From NCBI GenBank assembly GCA_913009655.1, contig CAJVWI010000015.1, forward strand, positions 1 through 56,078: DNA of 56,078 nt, given 5' to 3'. A model generated the notes under the pieces. It searched no databases, was not told where the DNA came from, and saw only the letters and a program-made list of their open reading frames with translations. Positions 43,675 to 53,114 of the stretch are shown one piece after another. The stretch comes from an uncultured Cryomorphaceae bacterium (GTDB lineage: Bacteria > Bacteroidota > Bacteroidia > Flavobacteriales > Schleiferiaceae). Within the stretch, counting starts at the first letter, position 1. Each line of letters starts with the position of its first letter. The translations under genes were made by a program, and so were the position numbers.

Positions 43675-44398
43675 TCATTTCTATTTGATCGCTTGTTTTA
43701 CCCAACCTGCGATTTCGTTTCTGATATTGTGATATTGCATCTTCTAAATGTACTCTCGAAAAATCGGGCCAAAGCACAGGAAGAAAAACTAATTCGGCAT
43801 AACTACTTTGCCAAAGTAAAAAATTTGAAATTCTTTGTTCGCCACTTGTTCTTATCATTAGTTCAGGATCAGGCAAATCATAAGTGCTTAGTTCTTTTGA
43901 AAAACTAATATCATTTATATCATCAATTTTTAAACGTCCATCAAGAACTTTATTTACAATACTTTTAGTTGCTATCAATATTTCTTGCCGCGAACCATAG
44001 CTTAAAGCTAGGGTCAAGGTCATCAAATTATTTGCAGAGGTGGCTTTAATTGTTTCCTGCAATTCTTTGTTGCACTTTCGAGGAAGACTGTCTAGGTTTC
44101 CGATAGCATTCAACCGGATTCCATTTTTCTGAAGAGTTTCAAGTTCATTACTCAAACTTCTCACTAAGATTGACATTAAGGCGTCAATTTCACTTTTAGG
44201 TCGACTCCAATTTTCTTCTGAAAAAGCATATACAGTCAAATATTTAACACCAATTTCTGAAGCGTGAGTAGCTGCATTCCTGAGAGCAGTTACGCCAATT
44301 TCATGACCCCGAATACGGGTTTTAAAACCCTGAATCTTAGCCCATCGACCGTTGCCGTCCATTATAATGGCAATATGTTTAGGAATGGGATTCTTCAT
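43667..44398 (-). CDS. uppS: Isoprenyl transferase (undecaprenyl diphosphate synthase)
   Basis: This 243-residue cis-prenyltransferase makes the C55 lipid carrier for peptidoglycan and other glycans. Family motifs are HIAIIMDGNGRWAK (catalytic Asp14), LTVYAFSEENWSRPKSE, LALSYGSRQEI and LMIRTSGEQRISNFLLWQSS followed by YAELVF. All are complete. It overlaps the DUF6089 gene by 4 bases (ATGA) and bamA by up to 8 bases, so the operon is translationally coupled. Confidence 0.96.
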   Translation of the reverse strand: MKNPIPKHIAIIMDGNGRWAKIQGFKTRIRGHEIGVTALRNAATHASEIGVKYLTVYAFSEENWSRPKSEIDALMSILVRSLSNELETLQKNGIRLNAIGNLDSLPRKCNKELQETIKATSANNLMTLTLALSYGSRQEILIATKSIVNKVLDGRLKIDDINDISFSKELSTYDLPDPELMIRTSGEQRISNFLLWQSSYAELVFLPVLWPDFSRVHLEDAISQYQKRNRRLGKTSDQIEMNE

Positions 44399-45219
44399 CT
44401 GTGAAGGAATTTAGCGCAGCGCTCCATGAAGGCTTCAATATGAATTCCGATATTAAAATTTAACGTAAAAAATGAATCATTATTTTGTGGATTTCCCCTA
44501 GGAGTTCCAGGCGCAAATAAATTACTGCTGGGGTTCGAGAAATGGCTAGAAATAGGCCCTCTTTGTTCTTCTAAAATCACTGGGTCAACATAAAGGTTAT
44601 GGGTGTCATCAAGGTAGTCTGTTGATGTAAGCGTCCAGTTAGCCTCTAAACTGACAACCCAAATATTATTTAATTGGGCTCTGTACCCCAGTCCAAAAGG
44701 TAACGTCCAAGCACGAGTACTATATAAAGACTCCTCGTTCAAAATTGTCCCTTGGCCCTCTGTTCCTAAAGGTTGTAATTCTACCCACTCATCTTGGAAT
44801 TCTCCCATTGGGTTAAAAGACATTAACCCAATGCCTCCAAAAATATATGGAGTGTGTTGAAATTCATAAGAGGGTATAGATTGAGGAAAATAATCAATTT
44901 CTAAACGCGTACTAATGCTTTGAAACGTTGATTTAATTGTTAGGTTTTTTTCTACTCTCTCCTGCAGAGATGAAAGGCTATCAGCACCATTTAGTTCACC
45001 TTGACAATATGAAAAATTAAAAGCATAATGAGGGTGTCGCTGGATTCGATAATTCATATGGATGGATCCATCTAATAATTGTAGTTTATTCACTCCAACA
45101 TCTCCTATTAATTGATTCAATCCATATCCGAAAAATAACTCTTGAGATACTTGTTGACCTGCCAAATGAAAAGGTGAAGCAAAAATTGCTAGAATTAGAA
45201 TAGAATTTATTTTAGGCAT
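44395..45219 (-). CDS. DUF6089-type outer-membrane beta-barrel protein
   Basis: This 274-residue protein has a signal peptide (MPKINSILILAIFASPFHLAGQQ region) and a string of amphipathic beta strands (LFFGYGLNQLIGDVG, RHPHYAFNFSYCQGEL, ALTWTLTSTDYLDD-like), ending in an aromatic strand. It matches the DUF6089 protein that sits between nadK and uppS in many Bacteroidota, from synteny and strand pattern. The function is unknown and probably envelope-related. ATG 45219 is preferred over the in-frame ATG at 45306 because of the signal peptide. The longer frame overlaps nadK. Confidence 0.78.
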   Translation of the reverse strand: MPKINSILILAIFASPFHLAGQQVSQELFFGYGLNQLIGDVGVNKLQLLDGSIHMNYRIQRHPHYAFNFSYCQGELNGADSLSSLQERVEKNLTIKSTFQSISTRLEIDYFPQSIPSYEFQHTPYIFGGIGLMSFNPMGEFQDEWVELQPLGTEGQGTILNEESLYSTRAWTLPFGLGYRAQLNNIWVVSLEANWTLTSTDYLDDTHNLYVDPVILEEQRGPISSHFSNPSSNLFAPGTPRGNPQNNDSFFTLNFNIGIHIEAFMERCAKFLHR

Positions 45220-45253
45220 AATTAGGCATACGAAGATACAAATTGATAGCTCT

Positions 45254-46138
45254 TTAGTTGCGCCTGTCTTGACCCCAAAGCAGCTTATTTCTGAGCGTTG
45301 AGGCAAAATCAGAATATTGGGTTCTAACCAATTTAAAACGATAATCTGATTTTTTTATTGTTAATTCTGTTTCACATTCTAAAGTAAAAACACGAGAATC
45401 TAGAGATGCTAGATAATCGCCCTCTCTAGCTTCTATTTTTAGAGTAATGGTATCCGTATTTGGTATCACTAATGGTCTAACAGTAAGGTTATGCGGTGCT
45501 ATTGGGGTAATTATAAAATTATTAGATCCTGGCAAAAGAATTGGGCCGCTACAGCTCAAATTATATCCTGTAGATCCAGTAGGTGTTGAGATCAAAAGTC
45601 CATCAGCCCAATATGTATTTAAGAAATCACCATTCAGATAAACATGCACTGAAATCATACTAGTCGTTCCTTTACGGCTTACGGCAATTTCATTTAATGC
45701 AAAATTGGGTTGAATTATTTCATCAGAGCTGGTGCTTGCTTCGAGTACGTTCCTTTCATCAATTATATAGTCACCTTTTAAAATAGACTTTAATGCCAAG
45801 GGAGCTTCATCTCTTGTGATATTCGCTAAGAACCCTAATCTGCCTGTATTAAGCCCTATGATTGGGATTTCTGTCCCTTCTACTAAAGTTGTTGCGTCTA
45901 AAAGGGTCCCATCACCGCCGATTACCAATAAGAAGTCAGGTTTTAATTCTAAAATCCCTTCACGGCTTTTAAACTCAGGAAAACTCCAACCAAGCTTCCA
46001 ATTTTCATTTAAACGCCTTTGAAAGCCATCGTAAATTAAAATTGAGCACCCTTCTTGTAAAAGTGAATCTATAGTTCTCTCAACAAAAGTTTGAACTTCG
46101 TCAGGTATACGTTTTCCAAATATTGCAATTCGTTTCAT
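45254..46138 (-). CDS. nadK: NAD kinase
   Basis: This 294-residue kinase phosphorylates NAD to NADP. It has the GGDGTLLDA motif (74-82), NTGRLGFLANI, NEIAVSRKG and the nucleotide-binding DGLLISTPTGSTGYNLSCSG. All family motifs are intact. It begins 1 base after the CBS protein stop and precedes DUF6089 in the conserved order. Confidence 0.95.
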   Translation of the reverse strand: MKRIAIFGKRIPDEVQTFVERTIDSLLQEGCSILIYDGFQRRLNENWKLGWSFPEFKSREGILELKPDFLLVIGGDGTLLDATTLVEGTEIPIIGLNTGRLGFLANITRDEAPLALKSILKGDYIIDERNVLEASTSSDEIIQPNFALNEIAVSRKGTTSMISVHVYLNGDFLNTYWADGLLISTPTGSTGYNLSCSGPILLPGSNNFIITPIAPHNLTVRPLVIPNTDTITLKIEAREGDYLASLDSRVFTLECETELTIKKSDYRFKLVRTQYSDFASTLRNKLLWGQDRRN

Positions 46139-46139
46139 A

Positions 46140-46757
46140 CTATTCGATATTCAAGAAATGGGTCAAGTGTTCTAAATTCTCTTTTAATACGAGCCTTCTT
46201 ATGCCTTTAGGATAATAACCTATCAATGCGCAACCCAATCGCTCTAGAGTCTCCATGGTTTGATTGGGATCTCGTTGATCCACTCTAATGAAATTCAAAT
46301 ATTTTCCCGTTTTTTGGTCAAAATCTACTGAAAAATTAATGATATTAATATCTTCTGATTCGATGGATTTCATTAAGTCAGATGAAAATGGTTTGTTCAT
46401 AGGGCTTTCAAACCAGATAGTTGATCCTAATTCTTGAAAACACCATTGTTTACCAATAATATTGACAAGATCTTTTAAGCCTAATAACCCGATGAAGATC
46501 TCGTCATTGCAAACTGCTATGAAATCGATATTCCATTGACTGAAAATAGTCATTGATTCAATTGGGTGCTGTTCTAATTGAAGCGCGGGAACTTCTAAAA
46601 TTTGATCTTTAGAATCAACCATCCCTTTGTAAATGTTCTCTTCAATGAATGGCTTGATTATAATCTTTTTTTTAGATGATAATTCTAGATTTAAGAAGTC
46701 ATTGTTCTCAAATTCAAGATTATCAACTTGTTTTTTGATAAGATGATGCCATTTCAT
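46140..46757 (-). CDS. CBS domain protein upstream of nadK
   Basis: This ~205-residue protein is the CBS-pair protein that precedes nadK in Bacteroidota synteny. CBS character is suggested by the alternation of hydrophobic segments (IEENIYKGMVDSKDQILEVP and FIAVCNDEIFIGLLGLKDLV). The ligand is unknown and could be an adenine nucleotide. ATG 46757 (MKWHHLIKKQ) is preferred because the longer frame opens with a TTG at 46793. TAACTTCG at 46766-46773, one mismatch to TAnnTTTG, lies 8 bases upstream of this ATG. Confidence 0.75.
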   Translation of the reverse strand: MKWHHLIKKQVDNLEFENNDFLNLELSSKKKIIIKPFIEENIYKGMVDSKDQILEVPALQLEQHPIESMTIFSQWNIDFIAVCNDEIFIGLLGLKDLVNIIGKQWCFQELGSTIWFESPMNKPFSSDLMKSIESEDINIINFSVDFDQKTGKYLNFIRVDQRDPNQTMETLERLGCALIGYYPKGIRRLVLKENLEHLTHFLNIE

Positions 46758-46848
46758 ACGATTAACGAAGTTAGCCAAAAGAGGGGATTTCAAATCTATT
46801 GGGCATAACTTTCACAAATAAAATTTTCACGTTTATCTGTGTCCTTAA

Positions 46849-46856
46849 TATTTTTG
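46849..46856 (+). promoter_or_regulatory. -7 promoter box of pdxJ
   Basis: TATTTTTG matches TAnnTTTG and ends 4 bases before ATG 46861, predicting a leaderless pdxJ mRNA. Confidence 0.45.
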
Positions 46857-46860
46857 TTTT

Positions 46861-47619
46861 ATGAGTGATAATTTAACTCGTCTTTCCGTTAATATAAATA
46901 AGATTGCAACTTTAAGAAATGCCCGAGGTGGGGACACTCCAAATGTATGCCTCGCGGCAAAGTATTGTCAAGAATATGGTGCTCAAGGCATAACAATCCA
47001 TCCACGTCCTGATGGACGTCATATAAAGTATGAAGACGCCAGGATGTTAAAGGAAATTGTAACAACGGAATTTAATATTGAAGGTTATCCTGATAGACCT
47101 TTTATTGACTTGGTACTTGAATGTAAACCTGATCAAGTCACTCTTGTCCCTGACGGCCCAGAGGTTATCACTAGTAATTGTGGCTGGGATACAGTTTCAA
47201 ACTCTGAGTTTTTAGGCGAAATACTTAAGGAATTTCGGGATAATGGCATAAGGACTTCGATTTTCATTGAATGTGATAAACTGAAAATTGAGTCTGCTGC
47301 GAAAATTGGCGCAGATAGGATAGAGCTTTACACTGAAAATTATGCTAAGCAGTTTTTGATTAATAAAGAAAAAGCCATTGAACCATATGTTAGAGCATCG
47401 GAAATTGCACTCAATAATGGTTTGGGAGTAAATGCTGGACATGATCTTAATTTGGATAATTTAGAGTTTTTTGCTCGTTATGTAAACGGACTTCAGGAAG
47501 TTAGTATAGGGCATGCCTTGATTTCAGATTCTCTTTATTTTGGTTTAGAGAATACTGTTCAACAATATCTATATCAGCTTGAATTGGCAAAATTGGAGCA
47601 ATTAAAGAATACTTTATGA
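46861..47619 (+). CDS. pdxJ: Pyridoxine 5'-phosphate synthase
   Basis: This 252-residue TIM-barrel enzyme condenses 1-deoxyxylulose-5-phosphate with 3-amino-1-hydroxyacetone 1-phosphate in the DXP-dependent vitamin B6 pathway. The signatures are RLSVNINKIATLRNARGG, GITIHPRPDGRHI, QVTLVPDGPEVITSNCGWD and GLGVNAGHDLNLDNL. Complete. It is divergent from the CBS/nadK operon and overlaps the alpha/beta hydrolase start by 4 bases (ATGA). Confidence 0.96.
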   Translation: MSDNLTRLSVNINKIATLRNARGGDTPNVCLAAKYCQEYGAQGITIHPRPDGRHIKYEDARMLKEIVTTEFNIEGYPDRPFIDLVLECKPDQVTLVPDGPEVITSNCGWDTVSNSEFLGEILKEFRDNGIRTSIFIECDKLKIESAAKIGADRIELYTENYAKQFLINKEKAIEPYVRASEIALNNGLGVNAGHDLNLDNLEFFARYVNGLQEVSIGHALISDSLYFGLENTVQQYLYQLELAKLEQLKNTL

Positions 47620-48398
47620 TAGTTAAATTAAATTCTAATATAGTCGGCGAAGGAGGGATCCCTTTGTTGGTTTTACATGGCTTATTTGGAATGGGAGACA
47701 ATTGGGCTTCTCATGCACGTGCTTGGTCTCTTCAGGGATTTGAGGTGCACCTTTTAGATCTGAGGAATCATGGCCGTTCTCCTCACGCTAGTTCTCATAC
47801 ATATGCAGATCTTGTAGAGGATCTAAAAAAATATGTAGATAGCCATTTTACGAAGAATACATCGATTCGATGGATTGGTCATAGTATGGGGGGGAAAGCT
47901 TTGATGGAGTTCTCTGCAAAATATCCTGAACTCGTTGAGAAGATGGTAGTAGTAGACATAGGCCCTAAATACTATGCCGTTCAACATTCAGAGATAATAG
48001 AAGCAATGCATTTATTAGATCTCGACAAATTAAAAAGCAGGACTGATGCTGATCGGTCTTTAGAGATTAAGATTCCGGAATGGGGATTAAGACAATTTAT
48101 ATTGAAAAACCTGGAATGGAAGACTGATAAAAAATTAGGTTGGAAACTAAACCTACCAATTATTGAATCCCAAATTAGTAGAATAGGAGAAGAAATGGAT
48201 AAGGGTAAAAGCTTTGTTGGGTCAGTTTTATTCATTCGAGGAATGAATAGTAAATATATCTTGGATAAAGATTGGACCAATATTATGCGTTATTTCCCCT
48301 TGGCGCAATTGGATAGTATTCCAGATGCAGGGCATTGGGTTCATTCTGAAAAGCCTCAGGAGTTTCAAGAATCATTGAAAGACTTTTTAAACATTTAA
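47616..48398 (+). CDS. Alpha/beta fold hydrolase (YbfF/esterase type)
   Basis: This 260-residue hydrolase has an oxyanion-hole segment LLVLHGLFGMGDNWASHA, a nucleophile elbow GHSMGGKAL and the C-terminal catalytic His in DAGHWVHSEKP. The pattern resembles YbfF-type esterases with acyl-CoA or ester substrates; the real substrate is unknown. It is translationally coupled to pdxJ by ATGA and ends at the convergent DUF2141 gene. Confidence 0.88.
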   Translation: MIVKLNSNIVGEGGIPLLVLHGLFGMGDNWASHARAWSLQGFEVHLLDLRNHGRSPHASSHTYADLVEDLKKYVDSHFTKNTSIRWIGHSMGGKALMEFSAKYPELVEKMVVVDIGPKYYAVQHSEIIEAMHLLDLDKLKSRTDADRSLEIKIPEWGLRQFILKNLEWKTDKKLGWKLNLPIIESQISRIGEEMDKGKSFVGSVLFIRGMNSKYILDKDWTNIMRYFPLAQLDSIPDAGHWVHSEKPQEFQESLKDFLNI

Positions 48399-48847
48399 AA
48401 AGGATTTCTGAAGTGATAATTTATAGGAATATTAATTTGTTTGCTCTCGTCAGAGAAGTTGAATTGCTGAGAGCCAATTGAAGGTATTCCAAAATAGTTC
48501 CTGGCACCATTAGAGAAAGCATAAGGCTCTATCGGCTGCCCTAAAATCCCTCTGTCTAACTTCTGGTTGTTATTTAAATCTAGATAAAAATTCGCAGTAT
48601 AAATCCCATATTCTGGCACCTGGATATTACAAATTTGTTTTTTGTTTTTAAAGGAAAATAATTGCTGAGTAATCACTTGACCTTTTTCATCACGAAGAGA
48701 AATCATCCAATTAGCATTTTTAGAAACAATCTCATTGTTGCCTTTCTCGGAAAAATCAAGTTGAAATTTGATTTTATAAGGCTGACCATTTAAGGGACTT
48801 GAAAAGTAAATAAAAATAAAAATGGTTAATCTGTAAAGAGGAGACAT
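48395..48847 (-). CDS. DUF2141 family exported protein
   Basis: This 150-residue protein has a signal peptide (about 1-22, ending PLNGQ). Its DUF2141 hallmark is the calcium-loop-like DLNNNQKLDRGILGQPIEPY, followed by FSNGARNYFGIPSI. The family is common and uncharacterised in Bacteroidota. Its last 4 bases overlap the end of the alpha/beta hydrolase on the other strand. It lies 42 bases after the small T9SS protein in the same direction. Confidence 0.8.
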   Translation of the reverse strand: MSPLYRLTIFIFIYFSSPLNGQPYKIKFQLDFSEKGNNEIVSKNANWMISLRDEKGQVITQQLFSFKNKKQICNIQVPEYGIYTANFYLDLNNNQKLDRGILGQPIEPYAFSNGARNYFGIPSIGSQQFNFSDESKQINIPINYHFRNPF

Positions 48848-48889
48848 GAAAATCAGAAATAAATAAATTCGAGATTCAGGTAGAGATAG

Positions 48890-49270
48890 TTACCTCATTA
48901 AAACAACACTGCCTTTTTCGTCTAGTCGAACAGATTCTGAACCACTTGGAACTGTATAGACAGCTTGTAGTTGCCAGAGATAGACACCTTCCTTTACTTG
49001 ACGGGCATTATACTCCCCGTTCCAAGATTCATTTGGGTCCATGCTTTCAAAAACAAGACGTCCGTATCTGTCAAAAATTCGCAGATGATAAGAAATTGGA
49101 TCACAATTATTTTGGACAATTACGCGAAATTCATCATTTGTATTGTCCCGATTTGGTGAAAACGCGTTGGGATGAAAAAAACCGCAATCATTACTCTCGT
49201 TTGGATTTGTTTGGGCTTCCGATGAAAGTCCGAAAATCAGCACTAATAATAAAATTATCGTTTTTTGCAT
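48890..49270 (-). CDS. Stand-alone T9SS type B sorting (gliding motility C-terminal) domain protein
   Basis: This 126-residue protein consists of a signal peptide (about 1-19, ending SSEAQ) and one domain of the gliding motility-associated C-terminal type (HPNAFSPNRDNTNDEFRV, LRIFDRYGRLVFES, NESWNGEYNARQVKEGVYLW). Such domains are normally the C-terminal address of large secreted proteins. Here no cargo domain precedes it. It is intact, not a fragment: its own ATG and a perfect -7 box 4 bases upstream are present. The function is unknown; it could be a small surface or T9SS-processed protein. Confidence 0.8.
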   Translation of the reverse strand: MQKTIILLLVLIFGLSSEAQTNPNESNDCGFFHPNAFSPNRDNTNDEFRVIVQNNCDPISYHLRIFDRYGRLVFESMDPNESWNGEYNARQVKEGVYLWQLQAVYTVPSGSESVRLDEKGSVVLMR

Positions 49271-49274
49271 GTTT

Positions 49275-49282
49275 CAAATGTA
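49275..49282 (-). promoter_or_regulatory. -7 promoter box of the small T9SS-domain gene
   Basis: TACATTTG on the minus strand is a perfect TAnnTTTG and ends 4 bases before ATG 49270. Confidence 0.45.
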
Positions 49283-49322
49283 GGCTCTAAAATGATTTCG
49301 AGCTAAAGGAAATCAAAGACTT

Positions 49323-51821
49323 TCAGAATCTATTGAACGAACGAAGTGATTCACTGAATAAACGATTTGTGTCGGGCTCTTCTTCCCACTGAAATTCGTA
49401 TTCAGGTTCTTCTTTTTTTGTTTTTTCATTCTTTTGAAAAATACTTTTTAAGTCTTCGGCTTGCTTCTTCCAATCATTTTTTAAGTTTGACTTTAGTCCT
49501 TCAGTGATTTTTTTTGCATCTATGCTGAATTTGAGATTTTCTACCGGCCCTTGGACTTTAATTGGAACCCAAACCTTTTCAGTCATATTTTTTTCTTTTA
49601 TGAATTCATCAAGGGCTTTAGATCTTGGTTGTTTTTTATTCCCCACAATATCTCTAAGTTGCATTTTTATTAAAAAGTCCAAGTAATTTTCAAAGCTGTG
49701 TGTTCCGGCTACTTTTAATGTTATCGCATTATTTTCAAGGGTCATTTCAGGAATTATAACAACCTTATTAGCAATTCTAATCCGGTTTGTGAATGGGCCA
49801 AATTGAACATCATTTAATTTATCAACTTCCGAGAATCTTTTCAATGCTTTTAAAGTTTCAAAATCTATGATTCTTCCATTCTCAATTTTAAATTCAATAT
49901 CCGCAATAATTTTTTCAGATAATATATTCTGACTTGAGTCAAAGTCCATTCGTACTTGTGCCCTAGAGTCTAAAATTCCTGATAGATTTTTATCCGTAAT
50001 ATAATTTTGATCAAAATTGTTAAACGATCGGAGGATTTCCTTTAGTTCTGCGTTTTGAATATTCCCGTTAAGGCGCAGCTGACTTGAGCCATTGATTAAC
50101 TCACGCCACTCAATGGAGCTGGATATGGTTCCTCCAGAATGGCGGACAAAAAAATCCTCAGTTTTAGCATTAAGACCTTTTCCTTTTATAGTTGACTTCA
50201 CATCGGTCCCATCAAAGTCTTTGTAAGTAAACCTATTTGCTGCGAATGCAAGTTCATAGCCGGATTCAAAACTATTCCCATCGCTTCCAGTGAAATTCGC
50301 ATTCCAAATTTCCCAATTAATGACATCTTCTATTTTCCACTCTCTACCTGTTATTTGAAATTTATAATAATTTTCAAGATTATTAAAAGCATTTCTAACC
50401 AAACCTTTGACTTTAGCTTTTGTGTCTGAAGTTTGAATTGACCCTTTTAATATTGCTAAGTCGTGACCCTTGAATTGAACTTGTAGATCTGACAATAAAG
50501 TTGAATTAGTTGCTCCATCTACCTTTAAAGTAGCATTTGGGATGGAAAGTAAACCTTTCCATTCTCCTCCCCAAAGACCGTTTTTTCGAAACTTGTTGAT
50601 GCTCTCAAAGGAATTACTCCATTCAATTTCTCCCTTTAAGTTACCATTGCTTCCTTCCCATGTGGAGTAGTTCAGCCAATGCATTAGATCCATCCATTGG
50701 GAATCAAATTTTATGACGGCCTTGCATTGCGGAGAATTGAAATTTTTTAAATATAAAGTTCCACTTAAATCTGAATCAAGAGATTGACATGATATGTTTT
50801 TAATACTAATAGACGAGCTCTCTTTGGAGTTAAGTCGCCCATTGTCAAAAGTTATATCGGCATTTATGTCGCTTCCAATAAAATAGGAGTCATTTGCATT
50901 TAGATATCCATTAGTCCATTTACCATTCGCACGAAAGTGGGTCCCTGAAATTGTTGTATTAGCTTCTAATTCTAAATCAAGATTACCATCTGCTATAATG
51001 TTCTTAGAAGAGGGTATAAGGTCTTTTGGCAATAGCCTTAACACTTCAGACATATCAAGATTTTTAGCTCTTGCTGTCCAGTTTCCTTGTTCGTCTTCTA
51101 TCCTCCCTTCTAATTTCAGTTTCCATCCGTTTAAGTCTAATTGCCCATTTTTAATTTCAATATCTTTTGATTCAGCATTTGAATAAAAGTCGGTTGATCC
51201 TGATATAAATATGGACTGTTCATTCCAATTAGGTACATATATTTCCCAATTTGCATTGGCATTAATGTCATTTTCATCTAAAACCCCTGCTAATTTTATA
51301 CGTTTTGCAATGAATTCATAATGCAATGAAGATTCTTCTGAACCCTGCATTGTTATTTGGGTATTCATTAGAGTTAAGCTCTTTAAATTTATGTATGCAT
51401 TTGAATTGCCAGAATGTTCTTTAAAAATGGTATAATTATCATCTCCGTCCGCACCCCATTTAAGATTTAATTTTCCCTCATAAGCTGATATGCTGCGCAG
51501 TATTATATCACCTTTTAGAATTGAAATAAGTCCAAATTCGACATAAAGATTTTGGCAAAATAAAAGGGTGTCTGGCTCTTTGGATTCTAAAGCGCTTTTA
51601 ATTAAAACATTGTCTAGCCTTAATGAAATATTTGGAAACTTCTCAAGTATTACGATCTCAAGGTTTTCCGCTGAAACCGGAACGTTCAACTGATCATTAA
51701 CTACCGTGAGAAGTTTTTCTCGAATGGAGCTAGAGTTTATTTGTAGATAACTAAATATAGCAATAAGCCCAATCATTACTGCGCCAAAAATCACACCGAT
51801 GATAATAAAAGGCTTGCGCAT
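49323..51821 (-). CDS. AsmA-like envelope protein
   Basis: This 832-residue protein has one N-terminal transmembrane helix (about 4-27) and a long periplasmic part in the AsmA pattern. It opens with LLTVVNDQLNVPVSAENLEI and EKFPNISLRLDNVLI, and a C-terminal AsmA_2-like region includes FKIENGRIIDFETLKALKRF. Such proteins are linked to lipid transport or outer-membrane biogenesis. The extreme C-terminus is charged (EKTKKEEPEYEFQWEEEPD). It follows the pseudouridine synthase by 2 bases and is probably co-transcribed. Confidence 0.82.
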   Translation of the reverse strand: MRKPFIIIGVIFGAVMIGLIAIFSYLQINSSSIREKLLTVVNDQLNVPVSAENLEIVILEKFPNISLRLDNVLIKSALESKEPDTLLFCQNLYVEFGLISILKGDIILRSISAYEGKLNLKWGADGDDNYTIFKEHSGNSNAYINLKSLTLMNTQITMQGSEESSLHYEFIAKRIKLAGVLDENDINANANWEIYVPNWNEQSIFISGSTDFYSNAESKDIEIKNGQLDLNGWKLKLEGRIEDEQGNWTARAKNLDMSEVLRLLPKDLIPSSKNIIADGNLDLELEANTTISGTHFRANGKWTNGYLNANDSYFIGSDINADITFDNGRLNSKESSSISIKNISCQSLDSDLSGTLYLKNFNSPQCKAVIKFDSQWMDLMHWLNYSTWEGSNGNLKGEIEWSNSFESINKFRKNGLWGGEWKGLLSIPNATLKVDGATNSTLLSDLQVQFKGHDLAILKGSIQTSDTKAKVKGLVRNAFNNLENYYKFQITGREWKIEDVINWEIWNANFTGSDGNSFESGYELAFAANRFTYKDFDGTDVKSTIKGKGLNAKTEDFFVRHSGGTISSSIEWRELINGSSQLRLNGNIQNAELKEILRSFNNFDQNYITDKNLSGILDSRAQVRMDFDSSQNILSEKIIADIEFKIENGRIIDFETLKALKRFSEVDKLNDVQFGPFTNRIRIANKVVIIPEMTLENNAITLKVAGTHSFENYLDFLIKMQLRDIVGNKKQPRSKALDEFIKEKNMTEKVWVPIKVQGPVENLKFSIDAKKITEGLKSNLKNDWKKQAEDLKSIFQKNEKTKKEEPEYEFQWEEEPDTNRLFSESLRSFNRF

Positions 51822-51823
51822 AT

Positions 51824-52984
51824 TTAAAGCATCTTAAGAAAGGATAAATCCTTGGAATCTAACATTTTATATTGACCACGATTCAAGCCTTTCTTTGTTA
51901 GGCCTGCAAAAGAACTACGATCCAGTTTAGAAACTTCATAGCCTAGAGCCTCAAACATTCTACGAACGATTCTATTTTTACCAATATGGATTTCTACTCC
52001 TAGGGTATACTTATCATTATCTTCTACAAACTCAACATAATCCACTTGAGCCATTCCGTCTTCTAACTCTATTCCGTTTCTTAGTTTTGCCAAATCACTT
52101 GTATGAAAAGGCTTATCTAAGGTTACCATATATATTTTTTTTGCGCCATGACTCGGGTGCGTGAGCTTTTTTGCAAGCATGCCGTCATTAGTCAATAATA
52201 AAACACCAGTTGTGGATCTGTCAAGACGGCCAACAGGATATATTCTTTCTGAACAGGCATTAGATACTAAATCCATAACCGTTTTACGTGCTTTTTCGTC
52301 ATCAACAGTAGTTATAAAGCCTTTTGGTTTATTCAGTAAGACATATACTTTCTTTTCAGACTTTAGCAATTCTCCGCCATAGCGCACTTCATCAGTGTCT
52401 TTTACTTTGATTCCCATTTCGATTACGACAGCACCATTTACTGTCACCATACCATCTGCGATTAAATTATCCGCTTCCCTTCTTGAGCAAATTCCAGCAT
52501 GTGCAAGGAAACGATTTAGTCTCATTGTCCCACTCTCAGGAGCATATTCTTCAGCAGTACGAAATTTTAATTTACCTGCTGGTTTGAAAGAGGAAAATTT
52601 GCTTTTTCCAAAGCTGGAACCACTCCTAAAAGGTTTGTCTTTAGAGTTTCCGTAATTTTTGTCACTAAAGTCATTTCGTTTTCGGTCTGAATTAGCACTA
52701 TAAGGAGGTCTTGAGGACCATCTTTCATTCGGTTTTTCGCCGTCACTTTTAGAAAATGGTTTTGAATTTCTGTTTGTTCTTTCGCCTCGCGTATCCTCAA
52801 ATTTTCTTTTAGGATAATCGGAACTCCGACCGCTTTGCGATCTTGAATTTCTTCCCTCAGGAACGTTAGAGCCTCTACCGGGAGAGGATTGGTAGCTGCT
52901 CCGGCCAGCTGTGCTTTGATTTCGTCCCGAATTATTTGATCGGTCTGAGGGTCTGGAATTGCGCGAAGAACGCTGATCTTTCAT
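51824..52984 (-). CDS. RluB/RsuA-type pseudouridine synthase with long disordered N-terminus
   Basis: This 386-residue enzyme carries an S4 RNA-binding domain (about 154-190, MRLNRFLAHAGICSRREADN) and the catalytic domain with Asp255 in GRLDRSTTGVLLLTND, which isomerises uridine in rRNA. The first ~140 residues are a low-complexity Ser/Arg/Asn/Gly-rich extension not needed by the fold and probably disordered, of a kind often seen in Bacteroidota RluB proteins. A TACCTTCG box (53003-53010) is 18 bases upstream of ATG 52984. It is the first gene of a run with AsmA-like and possibly the T9SS-domain gene. Confidence 0.9.
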   Translation of the reverse strand: MKDQRSSRNSRPSDRSNNSGRNQSTAGRSSYQSSPGRGSNVPEGRNSRSQSGRSSDYPKRKFEDTRGERTNRNSKPFSKSDGEKPNERWSSRPPYSANSDRKRNDFSDKNYGNSKDKPFRSGSSFGKSKFSSFKPAGKLKFRTAEEYAPESGTMRLNRFLAHAGICSRREADNLIADGMVTVNGAVVIEMGIKVKDTDEVRYGGELLKSEKKVYVLLNKPKGFITTVDDEKARKTVMDLVSNACSERIYPVGRLDRSTTGVLLLTNDGMLAKKLTHPSHGAKKIYMVTLDKPFHTSDLAKLRNGIELEDGMAQVDYVEFVEDNDKYTLGVEIHIGKNRIVRRMFEALGYEVSKLDRSSFAGLTKKGLNRGQYKMLDSKDLSFLKML

Positions 52985-53114
52985 CAGGATATAATATTTC
53001 TTCGAAGGTAGTCAATTCCTATACCTCATTGAGCTTTAAAGTAAAAGCTTCTAAAACCCAACGATGAGAATATGTTTTCTCAATTTTCTTTTCTTTATTG
53101 ACCCATTATATTTT

